This document shows, piece after piece, positions 46,759 to 58,237 of a stretch of 64,000 bases of DNA. The notes under the pieces are model-generated. The model saw only the letters and a list, made by a program, of their open reading frames with translations, was not told the origin of the DNA and did no database searches. A program made the translations under genes and the position numbers. The stretch comes from Roridomyces roridus (Eukaryota > Basidiomycota > Agaricomycetes > Agaricales > Mycenaceae), in contig JARKIF010000005.1 in NCBI GenBank assembly GCA_029378245.1, positions 2,294,001 to 2,358,000 of the forward strand. The letters are read 5' to 3'. Each line of letters starts with the position of its first letter. Positions within the stretch are counted from its first letter, which is position 1.

Positions 46759-47703
46759 ATGCAGCACTCGCGCACTCTTATCCGCCGCCCTCAACGCCTC
46801 GTCACCATGACCCTACGTCGATTCATTCGGTCTGAGGCGACTGTGAGCACGATTTTGAACACCCGGCCCGGCAGGATGTTCACTCTACTTTCAGGACGAC
46901 GACGCCGTCCAGGCGGTCGCGGAATTTCAATCCAACCTGCAGTCCATCACCGCAGAGTCATTTCTAAGAACCGTGAACAGCATCAGCGCTTCTAACTTGC
47001 GGATGCAACGGTGGCTTCGACGCGAAAACATGGATCTTAATGAACAACTTCGGGTCGCATCCGGCGGCATCTACTCCGCCGTGCTTACCTACACGGTATG
47101 CCCTCGCCTGCAGCACCGCTCTGGTTATCCACTGACTGAAAAGCCTTAGAACCTCACCGAGGATCTTCGCTCTCGCCTGGAAACGAGCAGCGAGAATCTT
47201 CACATACGGAGTGCGATTGGTCCGTAATATACACCCATTCCCATTCCATTGATCATCCGGGCTAATAATGGTCATTAATAGAAATCATCACCGCAACCCT
47301 CACCGAACGTAGCAAGGCCCTAAATCTTCCAAACCATGAAATGTCTGGTACCGGTAGAGTCCAGCCCATCCTCAACGCCCTCGGTGCGGGAGCTTACGAT
47401 GACCACAAAATCAACTTTGTCGACGCCGAAACTGCTGTCATCGAAGCACTCTCTCCCAACGGAGGCGTGACGCATCGCGATGTCCGCCAGGTGCTGGGCA
47501 GGCTGTGGGTGGAGCTCTCCATGCACCACCGTAGCGGTGTTTCCGAGGTACTCACTCTGAACGAGGGAGAGCTGATGCTGCCCGAGACTATCAGCGCCAT
47601 GGCTGTGGTCTTATTCGCTCGCCGTCTTTACTTTTCAGATTTTGACGCAGAATATCGAGACAGTACAGGCCGGGTTCGGGGGACTGTGTCAAGAATAAGG
47701 TGA
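46759..47703 (+). CDS. Unknown protein, multi-exon
   Basis: From ATG 46759 (MQHSRTLIRRPQRLVTMTLRRFIRS, basic, possibly mitochondrial) an intron (about 46840-46891) leads to DDDAVQAVAEFQSNLQSIT. A second exon ends VLTYT (47095), a third carries NLTEDLRSRLETSSENLHI and, after an intron ending near 47281, the frame runs through EIITATLTERSKALNLP to VSRIR at 47703. Helical, charged, coiled-coil-like. The long last exon has LLWVELSMHH-like and LPETISAMAVVLFARR segments. I recognise no family. The last splice or stop is uncertain because the frame ends at a GTGAGT. Confidence 0.5.
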
Positions 47704-47998
47704 GTCTTGCTAGCTTCAACTAGTTGGATTTGTTTCATGTACATGAAGGCTCTATGATTCTCTAATATGATGCAAGAATGTGTTGTATAATTCAAGCTTT
47801 TAGTCTGATTGGCATTGTGGTCAAGTACCTTTGCACACGGACGTTGAACGGCCGACAGAGGGATACAAGAAATACACGGGTCACAAGTGTAATACCACAC
47901 AAGTACGGTCGCTATATTGAACCGGAGCTGGCTTGTAGTGAGAATTCCAACCGATGGATGTGCCTTGCTGATACTTGAATTGAGAAGGAAGAGAAGGA

Positions 47999-49277
47999 CT
48001 ACATCTTCGCCCTCTGCCCCGTAACTCCTACATCTCTCAGCCACTCGACCACCATCCGGCCAAGCACCCCACCATCACCCTTCCCATCCTTCCACGACCC
48101 CGCATTCAACGCATCACGCCACGGCGCAAGCGGATCTGTCGGGTTCGCACTGGGGTTGAAGATAGCGTCAGACGAAAGCTCCGCAACGCCTTCGACGAGA
48201 ACCCAATGCCCTACGCCCCCCATCACGCGTTCTGTAAGGCGTTCAGGCGGGATGGTGCGTCGCTGGCCTTCGAGCGCGGCAGGCGCGACCGTCGCATCTT
48301 TGGCTCCATGCACCGCGAGGACGGGAACAGAAGGGAGAGCGAGCACTCTGCCGGCTTGAGCGGCGTGTAGTTCTTCTTCCGCGCGCAGCCGCGTTGTACG
48401 GTAGTAGTTTGTCGGGCCAGTCATCCCGCGGGCACGGAAGGCGGCGAGGTATACGTCACGCTCAAAGGGAGAGAGTACGGAGGGCATTGTCAATGCGGAG
48501 GTGGGGGATGTGGATAGAAGATCCTCGAGTGAGCCGCTGGCAGTAAAGTCCACGTGGGCGTGCGGCGGCGCGAATATCGTTGTCAGAAAGTAGGGGAGCT
48601 GGATAGATGGTAAGGCATATATAGAAGAATTGTAACGCGTACATTGGCCTCGAGAGTAGGTGCGGCTTGCGGAGATGCGAGGAAGAGCTGATAGCCAAGA
48701 TTCGGGGCGCTAGAAGAGTTAATAAGGGGTCTAGCGAATAAGCTCAGTTACTCACCGTTTGGCAACATGCTCCAGCGAGACTACTCCGCGTGAAGGAGGC
48801 GTGAACGGAACGCTGAACCTAGCCAGCGTTTCAGCAACGCGTCAAGACAAGAAAAAGAGCCACGCACAATGCAAGCGCCAACAGCCGTTCCGGGTACCAC
48901 AGCGCAAAACGACCAGCGGTGAAACTGCCCCAGTCGTGCCCGATGAGGACTACCCTTGCGATACCGAGGGCCGTTAACAGTGCGTCCAAATCCGTTGATA
49001 GGGTCTTGGTCGTGTATCGCGCGACGTCAATGGGTGCATCGGAGCCCCCGTAGCCCAGCATGTCCGGCACGATGACGCGGAAGCCAGCCCGTGCCCATCC
49101 GCCAATCTGGTGTCGATAGCCATATGAGACTGGGTGTGGAATTGGATGAGAATGCACGCAAAGACGGGAATGCTCACGGTCGGGGAAGCCATGCAGGCAG
49201 AGGAGAGCGATCTGTCCTTCGGGGTTGGCGTCGATGTAGGTCCAGGTATGCCCGCTGACTAGCTGAATCTTGCCCAT
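47999..49277 (-). CDS. Epoxide-hydrolase-like alpha/beta hydrolase
   Basis: It starts at ATG 49277 (MGKIQLVSGHTWTYID), with several exons. CLHGFPD gives the oxyanion HGFP, YRHQIGGWARAGFRVIVPD and MLGYGGSDAP follow, IGHDWGSF holds the nucleophile Asp, TNYYRTTR supplies cap tyrosines, VHGAKDATV and GGVGHWVLVE the final His. This is the soluble epoxide hydrolase pattern (epoxide to diol). About 330 aa. A role in opening epoxides made by a neighbouring P450 is possible but only inferred. The last exon (47999..48553) is long and unusually Ala/Pro-rich. Confidence 0.83.
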
Positions 49278-50618
49278 TGTCGTCTGAAGAGAGAGAGAGC
49301 CCGCCCGGCTTTGGCTGACGCCGGGGCTTTCACACTGCTTTCGCCACAATCAGACGCTACCAGCGGTGACCCGGTCGAGTCTGCTGCGACACTGGTGGCG
49401 TTACGGAGGCAAACATCTTGGACGACAGTTACGAGCTTACCATAGGATGTCGGGTTACATACTTCTCGTGAGTCGTCCTCCGAGTCCTCGAAAACAAGTT
49501 CCACACTCTGGATGGTTTCTTTCCTTTCCCACAGCGTCCCTCGTTTATCTTCGCTCGTTGCCTCAGGCTTCCCGGTCACGGTCACGACACAGACAACGAA
49601 CTATCCTGGCCCGAAATAACCGAAGCGAAAGCTGAGAGAGGACTCTCGACGTTGCACGGTCTCCGACTCGGATTCCCGCTTTCCAGGCTGCGGTATCGTG
49701 CAATAAGGGACGGAGCCCGTTTCGTACCGTCGGGTGTCAAAGCTAGCAAGCATGTCTCGTCTCGCACGCCCATCGCTATTCAACCTTCCTAGAGTCCGCA
49801 AATCATTCCTCCGACCTGCCCTTTCCGACTTCGACGTTCTCTCCTTCACCCTCTCATTCTACGCTTTGCCCCAGTCATCTTGGGCGTTGGCAAATCAGTA
49901 ACGCGGATGCGCAGACATACCACCCCGGCACTTGGAGGGGCATCTTGCTGCCAAAGGCATTCGAATCAAACGTTGACCCCAGGCGACTTGACCAGGCTAC
50001 AGAGCTCAACAGGAGAACTATCTACAGACCGGGATGAAGGGCCTCAACGGCAGCTTGGCTGACATGGATTGGGGGGAGCCTGCATTTACGCGTTTGACTT
50101 TTTTAAATTCTGTTCAATGAGCTTCTTGCCAAGATCCCTTCCCCGTTCAAACTTCACGGCAGCGGACAATCGAACATTGGATGGCCGTCCTCCCATCTGT
50201 CCAGAAGCCAAGATAGCAGAATGAGCCACATGGTAGGCGTGATATCGTTTTGTGCAGAGGATGAGTTCTGTTGAACACCGAACCAGGGCAGTTCCGTTGG
50301 GCCCGACCAGAATCGAAATCTTGAGGCAACATGTACAAAGGGAGGTGCGTTGGCCAGTCAGATCTGAGCGCATGCGTGCCGAGACCGTAGACCGACGGGC
50401 CCGTTGGGCGTCATGAGTGGGGATCACGGTCAAACCGGTAGATAACTCAGCACGTACTGTTACATGGCACCGCCCGAATAACGAACGCCGCTTTCCACGA
50501 GTGTCCTATTGACTTTCCTCCCACGAACCTCCAACAGGTCAAAACGGCGATATGGCCTCGCGGGAGCGCATCGCCTCCTCGGAATCTGCGTCCTCCCCAC
50601 ATCTGACCCTACTCTGCA
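49278..50618. other. Intergenic region with a small basic ORF
   Basis: At 49753 an ATG opens a 49-residue frame (MSRLARPSLFNLPRVRKSFL...) that looks like a mitochondrial targeting peptide or a first exon, but no continuation was found. Otherwise nothing recognised in this 1.3 kb. Confidence 0.3.
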
Positions 50619-52668
50619 ATGGACGGTGACCGAGAGAAAACCACCCAGACTGGCTCCGAGGAAATGATCAAACCACAGGAAGCACCAGTCTTCGTTGAAG
50701 GCACCCTGCACGGCTGGCTTGCTGTTCTCGGAGGGTACGTCTCCGTGGCTCTTTTGCCTATGTATCCGCTCAGTTCTGTGACCAGCTCTCTCGTCCTGAT
50801 CGGTGAGTACTGGTTTCAGTTGTACGATGATATCTAACAGACATGTTCTCTTTCACAGCGACATTCGGAAATATGCAGGTGATTTTGGCATGACTAGCGG
50901 TAGACCTAGTGACGCTGACGAGATGATCTCTCAGTCTTTCGGAGGTGAGGGCGAACTAAGTACCAAATCCGGAACTACACATTCTAACGTCCACTCTCCA
51001 CTCTAGTGTTCCAGGACTTTTATACGGCAAGTTCACAATTAATACTCCCTATGGAACTTTGACTGCCTCCTAGCGCATCTACTTCCCTGACGAGTCGCCG
51101 TCGACGGTCAGCTGGATCGGTTCAATACAGCTGGCCCTGCAGTTCATTCTTGGGGTGGTCTCCGGCAAACTGTTCGATAAAGGCCACTTTCGTCTCCTCA
51201 TGATCTCAGGGAGTCTGCTGTTCCTATTCTCGCGAGTTTCCTTTTTCACGGTCCAGCCTATGAACTTATGATTTTGTCAGATCCTTCATGCTTTCGCTCG
51301 TGAAGCCGCATCATCTCTACCAGGCTCTTCTCTCGCAGGGCTTTGGAATGGGTATCGGTAGCGGTCTCATGTTTCTGCCGGCCCTCGGTCTTTCATCGCA
51401 CTACTTTCGACGTCGGCGCGCAGTGGCAATGGGGATCATGATCTCTTGTAAGAGCAGGCTTCCGTACAGGTCGTGTATTGAATTTTCTTTCAGCTGGTTC
51501 TTTTGGTGGCGTCATCTACTCGATTCTGTTGAACAAGATCCTTCCTCGCGAAGACCTGGGTTTCCCTTGGGCTGTTCGGTGCGGGAAATTTACTTTTCCT
51601 CCGGCTTGCTCTGACGCATGCCTAGATTTGTCGCGTTCATCAACCTGGTCTTGCTCGCTGTAGCGAATCTCATCATGAAACCTCGCCGTAAGTTTTTTGT
51701 TCAAGTCAATTACCGTCATCTCATCGCATACATCCAGCTCTGGCACGCGGTTCAGAGCCAGTGGATATGGGTCAAATTTTCCGGGACGGACCTTACTGGA
51801 TCACAGTCTTTGGGTGAGCATGAGTTTGTGTAAGTGTGTCTGTATCTGATGCCTATAGCCTGTTTCTAGGATTTTTGGGCGTGTTCATACCCTGTAGGAA
51901 TTCATTTCTACCCTCCATTTAAAACGCTCAAAGTTGTGGTTAGACTTCTATCTCCAGCTCTTCTCCTTTACACAGGGAGTCGACTCCAAGTTCCTGACAT
52001 GGGTTGTACGTGGCTTACAACTCAGATTTCTTATTATATTTCACGGTGCAGATCCCCATTCTCAACGCTGGCGCGATGGCTGGCCGACTTATGCCCAGTT
52101 TTCTCGCAGATAGATACGGGCCGTTGAATGGTCTGCTATCGTTCAGCCATACCAGCCTCAGTCCTCATACTTTTCTACAGTGATAGTTCCCTCTGCTTTC
52201 ATCTCGGGAGCCATCATGTGGGCTCTACTCGGCGTACGCAACATCGCCGGCGTCACCGTCTTCGCCCTCATCTACGGCTTCGTATCCGGCGCATTTCTTT
52301 CTCTCACGTCGCCCGCAGTGGCAGCATTCAGCACCAGTCCTACTATGAATGATATAGGGTTCGTCTTCATTCTCCGTGCTGTCTGTTTTTGACCGACGAG
52401 TTATGTAGGCTCCGAATCGGGATCTCTTGTTTCTTCATCGGTTTTGCGTTGCTTGGCGGCAATCCAATTGCTGGAAGACTCCTTGACGCGCCTTCATATA
52501 CGTGGTGGCGTCCACTTACCTTTGCATCTGTGAGTTGATGCGCTGCTCGCACGTATATTCATGAGATTAATTGACCCGCCCCAGGTCGTTATGCTGACGG
52601 GTTCGGTGTTGATTCTGTACGCTCGGCAGGCGGTCGTGAAAAGACGGAATGGGAATCGTTTGGTCTAG
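50619..52668 (+). CDS. MFS transporter, monocarboxylate-transporter-like
   Basis: It starts at ATG 50619 (MDGDREKTTQTGSEEM). Many short exons join to GWLAVLGATFGNMQSFGVFQDFYTRIYFPDE, STVSWIGSIQLALQF, GMGIGSGLMFLPALG, YFRRRRAVAMGI, then FYLQLFSFTQGVDSK, AGAMAGRLMPSFLADRYGPLN and a C-terminal set of helices to RNGNRLV (stop 52668). Twelve-helix MFS layout with the MCT-like GVFQDFY and FxGRxxPxxxADR motifs. The intron after FQDFYT starts GCAAGT, another GC-AG intron. It may export a product or import monocarboxylates. The 3' end is duplicated at 55.9-56.3 kb. Confidence 0.82.
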
Positions 52669-52691
52669 CTAGATATCTGCATCTCGTCTTG

Positions 52692-53276
52692 ATTACAGCT
52701 GTTCCAGAAAACTATGAGAAAATCAGTTTTATTTTCGTGTACCCACAATTTTTTGAGAAGTAGCCGAGGGCCCAAGGAATACTGCGTTTGGAGTACCTCC
52801 GAGTAAGGATTACTGAGTTTGGAAGAGTCTCCGAGTTAACGATTACCGTCTTTGGTCGACCTCCGCGCTAAGAAGTCCCGGGCCGATGTTCCGGACGCGC
52901 CAGGACGCGTCCCGACTGTATGTACTCATTTTTTTTCTCCCTCTTCTCTCAATAAACAGCTATCACTGGCCGCTGGTGACGCTGCGAGCCCTCATGATCA
53001 GTGGGAGTGGGATAGGTCGCGTCCCCTCTTCCAAACTGCGCCCCTCGCGCCAGGGCTGGATGGAATCAATCGGAGGTGGCCCAAGATGGCAATGCTTAGC
53101 CCGGAGGTCGACCAAAGACGGTAATCGTTAGCTCGGAGACTCTTCCAAACTCAGTAATCCTTGCTCGGAGGCACTCCAAACGCGGTATTCCTTGGCCCTC
53201 GGCTACTTCTCAAAAAATTGTGGGTACACGAAAATAAAACTGATTTTCTCATAGTTTTCTGGAACAGCTGTAATCG
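52692..53276. mobile_element. Foldback element with about 178-bp inverted arms
   Basis: The left arm begins ATTACAGCTGTTCCAGAAAA and runs to about 52870. The right arm (about 53095-53274) is its near-perfect reverse complement. The centre of about 225 bp shows no ORF of note. A paralogous copy of the flanks without it exists at 56215-56290. A short CTTG lies on both sides (52688-52691, 53277-53280) and may be the target duplication. Confidence 0.75.
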
Positions 53277-53643
53277 CTTGTATTACTTTTAATTTCAAGT
53301 TGAGACCGGGTCCGGGGTCGTGATACGATTTTTGATGGTGGACCGTGGTTACGTTGCGTTCTGCTTGTCTCTCACATCCGTCCCAGATCAATGGTCGGCT
53401 TCGATACTCCGTAACCTCCGCAATGAAGCCCTATTGAGTACCCTACCCGGTCTCTGTCACGTTGGACATCGGCGCTCAGCCCAGATGGACACGTCACCGA
53501 GTTTTGAACATTTCCAGCCCGGCCTGCGCGGCCGATTGCGACAATCGGTCTTGGCCGTGAGAGACAATCGCTGGGGCCCATTTATGTAAAGGCCCCAAGT
53601 GAAGTATCGGGCGTTTCCCTCTCTCTCCGTCACCTCAATCTCC

Positions 53644-55588
53644 ATGCACAACGAGGCTTCGGTGGCTCTTGCACTGGGCGCTACGGCACTGGCGGTCGTT
53701 GTCTGGTCTGCGCGCGCCAAGAAGAGCGTCGCACCGTTTCCGCCTGGTCCAAAGGGAACATTCCTGCTCGGAAACGCCCTGGATTTGCCTCAGTCGAAAC
53801 CATGGGTAACCTTTGCTGAGTGGGCCAAAACCTATGGTAATTCTCCCGGCGTCCTCTTCATCAGAGCTGCTGTGAAATCTTCTAGGTCCTATTGTGCACC
53901 TCAGCGTCTTTGGGAAACACATCATCGTGCTCAACGACCTGAAATACGCGATCGATATCCTCGACAAGAAGAGTCGGATATACAGCAATCGTCCTAAACT
54001 CATTATGGGTGGAGAGCTCGTTGGGTACGACCAACTTCTAGGTAATCGACGTTTCGTCTTTTGTGCCCCAGTGCTCTCACGCGCTTTCGAGGTTTCCTCC
54101 AGTTCGGAAAGCAGTGGACTGAGCAGCGCCGCATAATGGCCCAGTTCCTCGGCACTCGGTCCAAAGTCGAAACCGCCTGCGGTCCTTCACTGGAGACGGC
54201 GGTGTATGCCTTCATGCACGACCTGCTGCAGAATCCAAATATGTGGAGAGATTTCGTCTTCAAGTGTGTCATTCTTCTTTAACGGTGCCCATGTCAATTC
54301 AAGTAAAGGTGTAGATTTGCAGGGACAACGCTCCTCAATGTGACCTGCGGCTACCAGCCCAAGGACGAGAACGACTCTTTTTTGCAGCTGGCTGACGAAT
54401 CCATGAAACAGTTTTCCGAACTGACTGGTGCCAATGCCTTTGCGGTTGATACATTCCCGTTTTGTGAGTCCTCCCGACCCGCTGAGCGCTAACACCCAGT
54501 ATGAACATTACAGTGCGATACGTTCCCGAATGGTTCCCAGGTGCCGGATGGAAGAAGAAGATCAACCCCTACCGTGCAACCTGCCAAGCGGCCATCGATA
54601 CACCTTTTATTTGGGTCAAAAGACAAATGGTGCGCTCTTATTCTTTCTCTCCTTCTCGGGTCGTTGAGACAACATTGAGGAATTGGGAAAATCGATGCCT
54701 GGCATGGTTTCAGACCTTCTCAGCTCCCATCAATACACCGCTGAGGAGGAACACACCCTGAAATTGACGGCCTTTTCAGTGATCGGTGGTAAGCGAATGT
54801 TCGACTGTTGAGTCTCCTTGATTAAATCCTGGCAGGTGGCTCTGAAACGGTATGCCTGACTTGAAATGGCATAGAAGTCCATTCTCATTGTAGTTGACAG
54901 ACTGCCGCCGTCATCGAGACATTTTTCCTCGCCATGGTCTTGCAACCAGACGCTCAACGTAAAGCTCAGATGGAGCTCGACAACATTCTTGGTCCTTCCA
55001 CTGTTCCTCGATCGGCCGACCGTGCCCGTCTACCGTTCGTCGAGGCGTTGATTCTTGAGGTCCTTCGAAAATATACCATGGCGCCGCTGGGTACACGAGA
55101 CTTCGATCAATCAACCAACTTTCTTATGGTTGATAGGACTCCCACATGCAGCCGCCGAAGACGATGTACACAAAGGATATTTCATACCAAAGGACACAAT
55201 CGTCATGGCCAATACCTGGTTGGTTTTCTGAGATTTGACAACTGAGCTTTTTCACCGTCGAACCTAGGCTGTTTTTCTGTGATCCCAAGATTTATTCAGA
55301 CCCAGAAGCTTTCCGGCCGGAGCGTTTCATCGAGACGCCAACCCATGCCAAGGAGATGGACCCGAGAGAGATACTCTTTGGCTACGGAAGGAGGGTTTGT
55401 CCCGGTAAGAAAACACACTCTTCTTCCCGTTCAGTCGTAAATGACTAGTTGTAGGCTCGCATCTCGCCGACTTGAGCATTTGGCTCGTCTGCGCTGCCAT
55501 CTTGACATTTTTCGATATCAGCGCGCCGATTGAAGATGGTCGTCCGGTGCTTCCGTCTGGAGAATTTTTGGATGGGACTATCAGGTAA
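53644..55588 (+). CDS. Cytochrome P450 (paralog of the 41.0-43.2 kb gene, 483 aa)
   Basis: Eleven exons fit exactly: 53644..53836, 53886..54041, 54092..54263, 54315..54463, 54514..54629, 54680..54788, 54836..54849 (14 nt), 54901..55090, 55137..55218, 55268..55404, 55455..55588. Membrane anchor ALALGATALAVVVW, FPPGPKGTFLLGN, I-helix GGGSETTAAVIE, ExxR in EVLRKYT, FRPERF, heme loop FGYGRRVCPG. It stops right after DGTIR, about 10 residues earlier than its paralog's conserved end, by a TAC-to-TAA change; the fold should be complete. It is flanked on both sides by copies of the MFS gene's 3' end. Confidence 0.88.
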
Positions 55589-55911
55589 CGAGTCGTTTAT
55601 CTACTGTCGCCGGACGCTCAAGAACTTGTAGCCGCCCCGCGGAATTCAAGTGTGTTGTCACCGCCAGGAAGGGTGCGGCGGAGGCTATTCATAGACTTGT
55701 CGATGTTTGAGACATGTATTACAAGTATTGTGTGCCGGTTGCGATCCCCGTCCCTCGCGACCCCTTCCTCTAGAATACCCTTGAAGTTCCAACCCACCAT
55801 ACGAACCGTGTCCAATCTCGGGACAACCCAGTCTCAAACCGAAAACGGAATCCTATTAGTATTACGCACACTTGCATTCTGATGCCCAAGCAAGCCAAAA
55901 GCACGCGTTGG

Positions 55912-56340
55912 TTTTGTACGCTCGGCAGCGGTCGTGAATGTTGAAAGTCAAAGAACAAATGAATTGACTGTACACGAGATGTACAACGTCTGGGGCTTGA
56001 ACTCGCAAGCCCCTCGTATATATACTCAATTCTATGCTGCGCCGCAGTTCCCCTTTCTCACTGCGCCGCAGCCCGGTATCCTACATATCTCAATATTCCG
56101 TGTCTGTGTCCGTGAATGTCCTTTCCGGGACTCCGTGTATTCCAATGAGTCCGAAGTATTTCCGAGAGATGACTAAAGTGCCGATTGCACTTCCAACAGT
56201 GAAAAGACGTAAAGGGAATCGCTTGGTCTAGATCCCTGCATCTCACCTTCAGCTTGTGTATCACTTTCATTTTCAAGTTGAGACCGGGTCGTGATACTTA
56301 CAATTTTTATGGTGGTCACGTTGGCGTTCACTGCTTTGGT
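55912..56340 (+). repeat. Second copy of the MFS gene's 3' end and flank
   Basis: TGTACGCTCGGCAGCGGTCG (55916) and AAAAGACGTAAAGGGAATCG to TGGTCTAG (56202-56232) match the last codons of the MFS gene; then TTTCAAGTTGAGACCGGGTC and GTCGTGATAC follow as after the MFS gene. It is interrupted by a 260-bp element and lacks the foldback element present at the first copy. Confidence 0.8.
55939..56198. mobile_element. 260-bp MITE with 5-bp target duplication
   Basis: It begins TGTTGAAAGTCAAAG and ends with the approximate reverse complement (ACTTCCAACA). GTGAA stands on both sides (55934-55938, 56199-56203). The intact MFS gene shows the empty site (GGTCGTGAAAAGACGG). Confidence 0.7.
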
Positions 56341-56389
56341 ATAAATCCGAGATACAAAATTCAGCAGACGGAAACGTGCCTCAAAACAT

Positions 56390-57101
56390 CCGACACGCGT
56401 TGGCTGTGATTACGAAGACTACCATCTTCCGCCATTTCCTGCGCATTGTTCCAGAGCTTGCGGAGCGTTGCGGCGCTCAAGGAACTTTCGAGCCCAATTT
56501 CATGGCTCGTATCTTTCGAGAAAACTAACTCCTCCTTAGCCCGACGGCGTTGGCGGAGCAGTGGCTGAAGGCGAACTGCTCACGGTTTGCAACAGACTGT
56601 TCTCCGAACTCCTCTTGGGGAGATGACGCGATGCGCTTCCCCCAGTTGAGCAATTCCTGCTTGCTCAGCACGCCTTACTCGCCGAGAAAAAGCGGCTCTT
56701 GGTCCACTGCGGTGGTCGTCGCAGCCCACAATTCGAGACACTGATTATGCCGCAGTCCATGGCAGTGACTGCATCGAATCGCTCGGACACGCCCTTGCTT
56801 ACTCCGCCGCACTCGGCAGGGGCGTTCCCGAGCCGCTTCTCAACATGTACGAGTGTGTGGTAATGCGCCAAGATCCTGCGTGGTATTCCGAGGAGGCCGC
56901 TCGGCACAGAGTCTGCGGGACGATCGTGTGGTTGCGTCGGTGCTTCCAGAAATTAACCAGTATTTGGAGAACCTTGACGTCGGAAAGTATGCCACTGCGC
57001 CTATTGTATCCGACGAATGTTGGAAGCAAAATGCCGCCGGGTTACCCACCTACACTGGAAATGTTACATCGTTCCATATGGCGCCTATGGGGATGCTTTA
57101 G
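56390..57101 (+). pseudogene. Relic resembling the C-terminal half of a fungal acyl-CoA dehydrogenase/oxidase
   Basis: Pieces in shifting frames: FRHFLRIVPELAERCGAQGT, an apparent intron (GTATCT...TTAG with CTAAC branch site, 56500-56540), LLTVCNRLFSELLLG, VEQFLLAQHALLAEKKRLL, LIMPQSMAVT, then MYECVVMRQDPAWYSEEA and VASVLPEINQYLENLDVGKY. At least three frameshifts. The QSMAVT and DPAWYSE parts recall acyl-CoA dehydrogenases; the family assignment is tentative. Confidence 0.4.
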
Positions 57102-57214
57102 TTGTGTTTTTGTTTCACTTAGAATCAATTACGAGAGCACACGGATATAGATGAAAATTTACACAGTTTAGGCTGGGGGAATTGAACGGAATTCAGTGAA
57201 CTGCTCATGATGGC

Positions 57215-57400
57215 AATTAGCCAAATTGTTCCCACGGTTCAAATGTTTGATTTGGCCTCGTCGCTAATTTGTAGGCGCGTCATTGATATTGCGGCGATTC
57301 AGTCACCAGTGGAGGTCCGAGGAGATATCACACTATGTAGCGGCTTCACCTCCGGAGGGCTAACACGGATAAATGTCGGCAAGCGTCATGTGGGGAGGAT
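57215..57400 (+). pseudogene. Relic of the CoA-ligase-like gene
   Basis: TTGTTCCCACGGTTCAAATG near 57227 and GATTCAGTCACC near 57296 match 12087-12165 of the degenerate CoA-ligase gene, including intron sequence, so it is a DNA-level duplicate rather than a cDNA copy. It lies close upstream of the next F-box gene. Confidence 0.6.
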
Positions 57401-57489
57401 TTTTGATGGCAAGGCTCAGGTGGCTAAAAAGAACGATTCGTAACGGGTCTCAGGAATCAAGGACTCGGATACCTTACTCCCGAGCCACC

Positions 57490-57633
57490 ATGTCCTCACC
57501 GCGAGTCCCAGCTGCCCCCTGAAACGCGCACCAACTAACTTGTATCTTTAGGACATCTTACGACGTCCCATGTGACGGCAGCTCAATCGATCGTCCACTG
57601 AGCCCATTTACAAAGCTCTTAAGCAGCAACGAC
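57490..57633 (+). pseudogene. 5' end of an F-box gene cut off by a transposon
   Basis: Exon 1 57490..57500, intron 57501..57551 (GCGAGT...TAG) and 57552..57633 join to MSSPTSYDVPC and on to LLSSND. The next codons (MPTEF...) lie 604 bp further on, after the element. Without the element the frame would continue directly. Confidence 0.75.
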
Positions 57634-58230
57634 TAGTGTTGGGTGAGTCCGGTTCAAAGAAACGGTTCGAACCTGAACCGAACCGAACCGAACGGCCGTT
57701 CAGCGTTCAGGTTCAGGAAACTGCTGAACCTGAACGCAAGGTTCGGTTCAGCGTTCGGCCGGGAGCACTCGCGTTCGAACGCGAACGCGAAATTGAACCG
57801 AAAGCGGCCATCTTTCAGATTTTGACGGCACTTCCGAGGTAATTAGCAGGGTGATACTCGATAGAGTAGAGAGAAAACTCACACAGTGACCGTTCATTTC
57901 ACAGAATCTAGGTTGGAGACTGTGGTGGGTCGGCGCTGGCTGTCTCAGCCTGTCTGATCAGTCTTGATGGCACATCAGAGCTGCGCGAGTCCTACTGTAT
58001 GGGCGCTGTGGACCTCAAAGTGGGCTAAGTGCTTGGTCTGGGGTATTCAGTGATTCCTTAAGCACATTTGGCCATCATATACCTTTAGATTCTGCGTGGA
58101 CTATCGCCGGGAAAATCCGGGGTTCGAACACGTTCGAACGCCGAACTGAACGTGAACGCGCGTTCAGGTTCGGCGTTCGACGAAAAGTGTCCTGAACGCG
58201 AACCGAACCGAACCGATCCATCACTAGTGC
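57634..58230. mobile_element. hAT-like non-autonomous element inserted in an F-box gene
   Basis: The left end is TAGTGTTGGGTGAGTCCGGT and the right end, read inverted, GCACTAGTGATGGATCGGTT. CAACGAC occurs on both sides (57627-57633, 58231-58237). Both ends carry tandem GAACC/TTCGG words. The TAGTGxTGG terminus fits hAT elements, although the flanking duplication is 7 bp plus a few extra bases, not a clean 8 bp. No transposase gene. Confidence 0.65.
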
Positions 58231-58237
58231 CAACGAC

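Noticed and set aside
47700..47760. Additional exon after the GTGAGT at the end of the unknown gene 46759-47703
   Set aside because: Short possible acceptors exist but no convincing coding sequence follows.
57636..57842. ORF rich in Arg/Glu/Pro inside the hAT-like element
   Set aside because: It is a translation of tandem GAACC words at the element end, not a gene.
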